Of a stretch of 64,000 nucleotides of DNA, positions 59,327-64,000 are shown one piece after another. The stretch comes from Streptosporangium carneum (GTDB lineage Bacteria > Actinomycetota > Actinomycetes > Streptosporangiales > Streptosporangiaceae), in NCBI RefSeq assembly GCF_027922005.1, contig NZ_BSEV01000017.1:1-64000 (forward strand), read 5' to 3'. The position numbers were made by a program, and so were the translations under genes. The first letter of the stretch is position 1. Each line of letters begins with the position of its first letter. A model generated the notes under the pieces. The model was given only the letters and a program-made list of their open reading frames with translations. It was not told the origin of the DNA and ran no database searches.

Positions 59327-59976
59327 CGATCCGGGTGCTGTTGGCCGACGACCACTCGATGTTCCGCGCCGGGATGCGGGCCGTCCTGGCGACCGAGCCC
59401 GGCCTGGAGTGCGTGGCCGACGTGGGCGACGGCAGGGCCGCGGTCAGCGAGATCCACCGGCTGCGCCCGGAGGTGGCGGTCCTCGACGTGCGGATGCCGA
59501 GGCTCGACGGGCTCGCCGCGACCGAGGCGATCATGGCGGCCCCGGGCAACGTCACCCGGGTGCTGGTGCTGACGACGTACGACTCCGACGCCTACGTCTA
59601 CCAGGCGATCCGCGCGGGGGCGAGCGGGTTCCTGCTGAAGAGCCTCCCGCCGGAGGAGATGGTCACGGCGATCCGGGTGGCGGCCCGCGGCGACGCGCTG
59701 ATCGACCCGTCGGTGACGCGGCGGCTCATCGAGAGGTTCGCCTCCCATCTGGAGCCGCCGGAGCCCGCCCCGGGGCTCGACCGGCTCACCGCCCGCGAGC
59801 GCGAGGTGCTGCTGCTGATCGCCGATGCCCGCAGCAACGCCGAGATCGCGGACCTGCTCCGCGTCGGCGACGAGACGGTGAAGACGCACGTGTCGCGGGT
59901 GCTGGCCAAGCTCGGCCTGCGCGACCGGGTGCACGCCGTCGCCTACGCGCACCGCCACGGCCTCGTCGAACGCTGA
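59323..59976 (+). CDS. NarL/LuxR-type response regulator
   Basis: 217 residues with receiver Asp55 (VAVLDVRMPRLDG), lysine in GFLLKSLPPEEM and a LuxR helix-turn-helix (LTAREREVLLLIADARSNAE, then DETVKTHVSRVLAKLGLRDR). It is coupled to the upstream kinase. The stop codon is inside a long perfect palindrome that lies before the copper-type gene set, which it probably controls. Confidence 0.92.
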   Translation: MTIRVLLADDHSMFRAGMRAVLATEPGLECVADVGDGRAAVSEIHRLRPEVAVLDVRMPRLDGLAATEAIMAAPGNVTRVLVLTTYDSDAYVYQAIRAGASGFLLKSLPPEEMVTAIRVAARGDALIDPSVTRRLIERFASHLEPPEPAPGLDRLTAREREVLLLIADARSNAEIADLLRVGDETVKTHVSRVLAKLGLRDRVHAVAYAHRHGLVER

Positions 59977-60011
59977 TCCCCCGTACGGGGGATCAGAGGT
60001 CCCCCGTACCC
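59974..60011. promoter_or_regulatory. 22-bp perfect palindrome plus half-site upstream of the metal-type operon
   Basis: TGATCCCCCGT and its exact complement meet at 59984/59985 (59974-59995). TCCCCCGTAC recurs at 60000-60009. It could act as a response-regulator operator, and its hairpin form could also end the preceding transcript. Confidence 0.6.
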
Positions 60012-60051
60012 GTGACGATTCGCCTCCGCGCGCTGCATAGCGTCTGCCGCG

Positions 60052-61494
60052 ATGAACATCAAAGCCCTTCTCAGCGCGCTGATCGTCCTGCTCGCCGTGC
60101 CGGTGGTCTTCCCGTCCGCCGCGCACGCCGACGGCGGGCCGGTCGGCGCGGACATCCTGGTCGCGCAGACGCTCGGCAGCCGGGAGATCACCGTCGTGAT
60201 CAGGCGCGTGGCGGAGGTTCCGGGGCCGGTGCGGGTCGAGGTCGTCACGCACCGCGGCTCGCCGCCCGGCACGCTGGACCTGAGCCTGTCGCCCTCCGGC
60301 ACGGGCACGGTGACCAGCGGCGCGCGGCTGGCGCTCGGCGCCGATCCCGGCCTGTACGGCAGCACGCTGGCCGTGGACAGGCCGGGCCCGTGGGAGATCG
60401 CGGTCGGCGACGGCGAGCGGACCGCCCGGATCCCGTTCGTGGTCCCGGCCCGGGTGTTCTCCGCGTGGGAGCGGGCCTCCTACGGCGGGTTCGCGGCGGC
60501 GGGGGTCTGCCTGCTCGGCGCGCTGACGCTCGCCGTGCGGTCGCGCCGCGCCTGGCCGTCGCTGGTGTCGTTCGCGGGCATGATCGCCGCTCTGGCCGTG
60601 GCGGTCACCGCGGCCCTGCTGTCGGCCGCCGTCCCGCCGCCCGCGCCGCCGGGCACCCGGCTCGACCCGACCGTCGAGAACGTGTCCAACCCCTTCGAGA
60701 GCGCGACCTTTCCCAAGGCGGACTACTCGCGCCCGCCGGTCAACGTCGCCGTCCACGCGCCGGACGCCGTCGCGAAACGGCCCGCCGAGCTGCGCCTGTC
60801 GCTGACCGACACCTCCACGGGCCTGCCCGCCGACGACTTCCTGGTCCACCACGACGCGCTCATGCACCTGATCGTCGTCGGCCCGTCCGGCGAGCTGTGG
60901 CACCTGCACCCTATCCGCGTCGCCCCCGGCGACTACCGGGTCTCGTTCGTCCCGCCGCAGGGCGGCGCCTACGCGGTGTCGGCCGAGGTGGCACGGCGCG
61001 GCGGCGGCGTCCAGCTCGCCCGCTCCCCCGTCCCCGTCCAGGTCGCCGGCCTCCCCGCCGCGACCGCCGCGGGCGAGCCCGCCGGCCTCGGGTCCCGCGT
61101 GGTGGACGGCGTCCCGGTACGGCTGGCCGCGACCTCGTCCGGCTCCGCCACCACGATCACGGCCAGGATCGGCGACCGCGCCGAACTCCAGCCGTGGCTG
61201 GGCATGATCGGCCACCTGATCGTCATCGGCCCCTTCGACGGTTCCCGCGAGGTCGGCCTGGCCTCGATGAGGGCGCCGACCTGGGCCCACGCGCACGCCA
61301 TGCCGCTCATGAGCAACGCCGCGCAGAGCCCGCCCGACGAGACCGTCGCGGCGTTCGGGCCCGACCTCGATTTCACCCACACCTTCACCGCCCCCGGCCG
61401 CTACCGGCTCTGGCTCCAGGCCGAACGCGACTACACGCTGCTGACGATCCCGTTCACGCTGGACGTCCCGGCCAAGGAGAACGAGCGACGATGA
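60052..61494 (+). CDS. Exported/membrane protein with paired His-rich domains, probable copper handling
   Basis: 480 residues. A signal peptide (ending AAHADG), a first domain of about 120 residues, two membrane segments near 145-205, then two related external domains. The second and third contain HHDALMHLIVVGPSGELWHL (then HP) and GMIGHLIVIGP with WAHAHAMPLM and FTHTFTAPGRYRLWLQ. The LMHLxVV...HLHP pattern is typical of copper-linked periplasmic proteins in actinomycetes. First of four genes with tight spacing; substrate not proven. Confidence 0.7.
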   Translation: MNIKALLSALIVLLAVPVVFPSAAHADGGPVGADILVAQTLGSREITVVIRRVAEVPGPVRVEVVTHRGSPPGTLDLSLSPSGTGTVTSGARLALGADPGLYGSTLAVDRPGPWEIAVGDGERTARIPFVVPARVFSAWERASYGGFAAAGVCLLGALTLAVRSRRAWPSLVSFAGMIAALAVAVTAALLSAAVPPPAPPGTRLDPTVENVSNPFESATFPKADYSRPPVNVAVHAPDAVAKRPAELRLSLTDTSTGLPADDFLVHHDALMHLIVVGPSGELWHLHPIRVAPGDYRVSFVPPQGGAYAVSAEVARRGGGVQLARSPVPVQVAGLPAATAAGEPAGLGSRVVDGVPVRLAATSSGSATTITARIGDRAELQPWLGMIGHLIVIGPFDGSREVGLASMRAPTWAHAHAMPLMSNAAQSPPDETVAAFGPDLDFTHTFTAPGRYRLWLQAERDYTLLTIPFTLDVPAKENERR

Positions 61495-61913
61495 CGACCC
61501 GCACCTCACGGCTGATCATCGTGTCCTCAGGCGTGATGCTGATCGTGGCCGGCCTGATCCTGCTGATGCGGCCGTTCACGCCCGTCGGCGCGGCGACGTT
61601 CGACGCGGCCGGCGCGCGGCACGCCGTACACCTCACGATGACCCCCGCCAGGGCGGCGACCCCCGGTTCCTGGCTCATCCGGGTCAACGGCTCGGACGGC
61701 CGTCCCGCGCACGCGAAGGCCGTCCGCGTCGAGCCGGTGATGCCGCAGATGGGGCACGCGATCGCGCCGCTGACCGCGACCGAGTCGGGCACGGGAAGGT
61801 TCCCGCTGGCCGGCGTCGTGCTGCCGATGCCCGGACAGTGGCAGATCACCGTCACGATCGACCCCGCCGGAGCCGCGGACCGGGTCGTCATCCCCGTGTT
61901 GATCACCGGCTGA
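61491..61913 (+). CDS. Small membrane-anchored FixH/YtkA-like protein
   Basis: 140 residues. One N-terminal membrane anchor (SRLIIVSSGVMLIVAGLILL) is followed by an immunoglobulin-like domain with RVEPVMPQMGHAIAPL and VVLPMPGQWQITVTID. The Met/His content (MPQMGH) and GQW-x-ITV motif match YtkA/FixH-like domains that bind or deliver copper. ATGA overlap with the preceding gene shows translational coupling. Confidence 0.72.
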   Translation: MTTRTSRLIIVSSGVMLIVAGLILLMRPFTPVGAATFDAAGARHAVHLTMTPARAATPGSWLIRVNGSDGRPAHAKAVRVEPVMPQMGHAIAPLTATESGTGRFPLAGVVLPMPGQWQITVTIDPAGAADRVVIPVLITG

Positions 61914-61940
61914 GGCCGGAACCCACCAGGAAGGAAAGTC

Positions 61941-63077
61941 ATGGATGTCTCCGTAAGAGCGGCACGGCCCGTCACGCGCGTGACGGGCGGGAAGGCTCTC
62001 ACCAAGGGCCTGCCCGCCGCCGCCGGCGTGCTCGCGGGCGCCGCGATCTCGCTGACCGGCCTGGCCTTCGACGCGCAGTGGCACAGCGACGTCGGGCCGG
62101 ACACGTTTTTCACGCTGCCGCACCTGGTCCTGTACTCGGGCACCGCGATCAGCGGGCTGATCAGCCTGTTCGTGGTCCTGGCGACGACCTTCGCCGCGCG
62201 CGGCGGCCAGATCGCCGACCCGGCCGTGGGCGGCAGGCCCGTCGGAGTGCTCGGCCGGCGGTTCACCGCGCCGCTCGGCTACCTGACCACCGGGCTGGGC
62301 GCCGCGGCCTTCCTGCTGTACGGCCTGTGGGATCTGTGGTGGCACAGCCTCTACGGGTTCGACGCGGTTCTGGAGTCGCCGCCGCACATCGGGCTGCTGC
62401 TGTCGATCAGCGTGTCGATGATGGGCGCCCTCATGGTCTGCGCGGCCGCGGGACGGCGGCGGTGGGCAGTGATCGGGCAGTTCGTCGGCGGGGCGCTGCT
62501 GGTGGCGTTCAACGCGGTGATCACGCTCGGCCTCGCGCCGCTGAACGGCCTCGTCAACGCGGTCAGCGTGGGCGTGGCGTTCCTCGCGTCGCTGGTCCTG
62601 CTCACGGTCGCCTCCTCCACCGGCCGCGCCGGGGCGGTGCTGTCGACCAGCGTGGTGATGACCGTGCTGCAGCTGGCGCTGTGGTTCTTCGCACCCTGGG
62701 CGGCGCGCGTCTACGCGGGCTCGATCGGACTGCCCATGCGCGACAACCTGTACGGCGCGCCGACTCTTCCCGGGCTCATGCCGATGGGCATCGTGGTGAC
62801 CGGCCTGGCGGTGGAGGGCCTGCTGCTGCTCGCCCGGCGGCACGCCTGGCCGGCGAGCCGGGCCGCCGCCGGAGCCGGCGGCCTGGGAGCCGTGCTGGTC
62901 GTCCTGCTGATCCCGGTGCAGGAGGCCGTCACCGGCGGCGCGGCGACGCCCGGCGCGGCGCAGCTCGCGGTGACGGGCGCGGTCGCGGCCGTGGTGGGCG
63001 GACTCGGCGGCGCCCTCGGGCACCGGCTCGGCCTGCTGCTGGCGAACATCTCCCGGGGCTCGGAGGTGACGCGATGA
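61941..63077 (+). CDS. Polytopic membrane protein with conserved His/Trp in membrane segments
   Basis: 378 residues, about nine hydrophobic segments. Conspicuous polar positions inside the membrane are FDAQWHSDVGPDTFFTLPHL near residue 44 and LWDLWWHSLYGFDAVLESPP (then HIGLLL) near 130. These repeated W-H-x and PPH elements suggest metal ligands. No family name recognised. AGGAAGG lies upstream, 27 bases after the previous gene. It shares the operon with the putative copper-binding proteins, so transport or metal insertion is likely. Confidence 0.7.
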   Translation: MDVSVRAARPVTRVTGGKALTKGLPAAAGVLAGAAISLTGLAFDAQWHSDVGPDTFFTLPHLVLYSGTAISGLISLFVVLATTFAARGGQIADPAVGGRPVGVLGRRFTAPLGYLTTGLGAAAFLLYGLWDLWWHSLYGFDAVLESPPHIGLLLSISVSMMGALMVCAAAGRRRWAVIGQFVGGALLVAFNAVITLGLAPLNGLVNAVSVGVAFLASLVLLTVASSTGRAGAVLSTSVVMTVLQLALWFFAPWAARVYAGSIGLPMRDNLYGAPTLPGLMPMGIVVTGLAVEGLLLLARRHAWPASRAAAGAGGLGAVLVVLLIPVQEAVTGGAATPGAAQLAVTGAVAAVVGGLGGALGHRLGLLLANISRGSEVTR

Positions 63078-63610
63078 CCCGCGTGCGAACGGCCGTGGCG
63101 GCGCTGGCCGCCGCCCTCGTGCTGACCCTCCCGGCCGCGGCGCCCGCCTCGGCCGACCAGTACCAGCCGGTGGAGACCGTCCACACCGAACGCGTCCGGG
63201 TCGGGCCGTACGACCTGACCGTCGGTTTCAGCACCTGGCCGCTGCACGCCATGCGCTCGCTCGACTTCACCTTCGTCCCCGACGGCGGTATCACCGGCAA
63301 GAGCGGTACCCTCACGCTGGTCGGACCGCCCGGCGCCAGGAACGAGTCATCCCGCCTGTCCCGTCACCCACGCAAACGCGACGTCTGGGGCCTGGACATC
63401 CAGGCTCTGAACACCGAGGGCCCGTGGACCCTGCGTTTCGAGCTCGACGGCGCGTCCGGACGCGGCGTCGGCGAGCTGCGCGGCCTGACGGTCCTCGAAC
63501 AGCCGGGCCCGCCCCTGCTGCTGAGCTGGGCGATCAGCGTCCTGCCCCTGATCGGGGTCGTCGTCTTCCTCGGCGTCGCCCTCCACCGGACCCGCCTGTC
63601 GCCTGCGTAG
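63074..63610 (+). CDS. Secreted, C-terminally anchored protein of the same metal-type operon
   Basis: 178 residues. The signal peptide is cleaved near APASAD. The mature domain has ERVRVGPYDLTVGFSTWPLH, then AMRSLDFTFVPDGGITGKSG, and a membrane segment follows at LLLSWAISVLPLIGVVVFLG near the end. The VGPYxxTVGFSxWP opening recurs in actinomycete copper-locus proteins. Its start overlaps the previous stop (ATGA). Last gene of the operon, followed by hairpins. Confidence 0.7.
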   Translation: MTRVRTAVAALAAALVLTLPAAAPASADQYQPVETVHTERVRVGPYDLTVGFSTWPLHAMRSLDFTFVPDGGITGKSGTLTLVGPPGARNESSRLSRHPRKRDVWGLDIQALNTEGPWTLRFELDGASGRGVGELRGLTVLEQPGPPLLLSWAISVLPLIGVVVFLGVALHRTRLSPA

Positions 63611-63656
63611 CCGCAGGCGCCTCCGGCGGAACCGTCCGCCCTCACGCGGCAGCCAC

Positions 63657-63706
63657 CCGGTCTCGCCCGAACCCGGCCTCGCGCGCCGGGGCCCGGGCGA
63701 GACCGG
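63657..63706. terminator. Large hairpin between convergent genes
   Basis: CCGGTCTCGCCCG (63657-63669) pairs exactly with 63694-63706; the 24-base loop contains a further GC-rich stem. A smaller stem, GCCTGC-N6-GCAGGC, covers the stop codon at 63601-63618. Likely a bidirectional terminator. Confidence 0.65.
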
Positions 63707-63752
63707 ACGCGCGGGCCTGGACCACCGGGGACGAGCCGAAGGCGCCGGCGGC

Positions 63753-64000
63753 TCAGGCCGTCGGGCTCCGGCCCGGCGGCGGGCCCAGCGGCTGCGCGTG
63801 GCAGTACAGGGCGACCCGCCTGCGGTCGGGTGAGTCGTCCGCGGCGTTCTCGCCATGGGCCTGCCAGCGTTCCACCAGTTCGTTGAGCTCTTTGCCGAAG
63901 CGGCGGAGCTCCTCCGAGGTCAGTCGCATCTGCCCGAGGCGGCTGAGCAGCGCGGCGTCCTGCCACTCCCGGGGCCAGGCGTGCATGTCCTCCACCCAGC
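63753..64000 (-). CDS. C-terminal part of an ArsR/HTH_20-type regulator (partial)
   Basis: The frame is open to the window edge. Visible residues are EDMHAWPREWQDAALLSRLG, then MRLTSEELRRFGKELNELVE and a VALYCHAQPLGPPPG end. This matches the C-terminal helices of ArsR-type HTH_20 regulators (an LxLTxxEL segment before the last helix and a VxLxxHAxP strand). The DNA-binding part lies outside the window. Confidence 0.55.
   Translation of the reverse strand, partial: WVEDMHAWPREWQDAALLSRLGQMRLTSEELRRFGKELNELVERWQAHGENAADDSPDRRRVALYCHAQPLGPPPGRSPTA

Noticed and set aside
1-64000. CRISPR arrays, rRNA or tRNA genes, phage structural genes
   Set aside because: Reading through the window showed no spaced repeats, no cloverleaf-like segments with typical arms, and no phage-type gene blocks.

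Overview
This window is high-GC DNA with G/C-rich third codon positions, frequent GTG starts, many ATGA/GTGA gene overlaps, SARP/STAND regulators, many TetR, ArsR and AraC regulators, and NarL-type two-component pairs. That combination points to a filamentous actinomycete, probably of the Streptosporangiaceae/Thermomonosporaceae type. The genus cannot be fixed from the sequence alone. I see no rRNA, tRNA or CRISPR array. The content is accessory-style: regulators next to their targets, catabolic and efflux-type enzymes, and several decayed genes.

Left part (1-12.9 kb): the end of a probable serine hydrolase, a large SARP-type regulator, a phosphoesterase and a TauE/SafE exporter. A CmtR-like metal sensor is coupled to a DUF3703 gene, followed by AraC, SDR and methyltransferase genes and a DUF3592 membrane protein. 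A TetR gene faces a SnoaL-like/NmrA pair across two inverted repeats. Debris follows (a serine-recombinase fragment and an internally deleted DinB gene), then a VOC protein.

A Tn3-family transposition unit lies at 12894-18364. It has 38-bp-class inverted ends (31 of the first 34 positions identical) and a 5-bp target duplication, GAATC, on both sides. Its transposase is only a frameshifted N-terminal remnant. It carries a broken YceI gene with two perfect hairpins, an HD-domain gene, a multi-pass membrane protein, and a divergent metallo-beta-lactamase-fold hydrolase and XRE-cupin regulator pair.

18.4-22.2 kb holds a small ORF, an ECF-type sigma factor, a STAND ATPase with TPRs and an AAC(3)-family protein, all tightly spaced. 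22.6-39 kb is a catabolic island. M20 peptidase, GNAT and NSAR/OSBS-like enolase genes match the three enzymes of the known D- to L-amino acid conversion pathway that runs through N-succinyl intermediates. They are followed by a PucR regulator. On the other strand lie a complete Opp/Dpp-type ABC transporter with fused ATPases, an erythromycin-esterase-like protein, a prolyl oligopeptidase and a serine hydrolase. Together these look like uptake and processing of peptides or modified amino acids.

39-52 kb is a mosaic of FAD monooxygenase, TetR genes, a DUF4267 protein behind two CTAGC-N3-GCTAG palindromes, a quinone-oxidoreductase-like enzyme, a bacterial PARG, small secreted proteins including an I36-type inhibitor, a GlxA-type regulator, and a methyltransferase whose promoter spacer is itself a palindrome. 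52-64 kb holds a secreted type-B carboxylesterase, two NarL-type two-component systems, a bicovalent-type flavin oxidase, a cupin, and four genes for exported or membrane His/Met-containing proteins that look like copper handling. A 22-bp palindrome lies directly upstream of those four genes.
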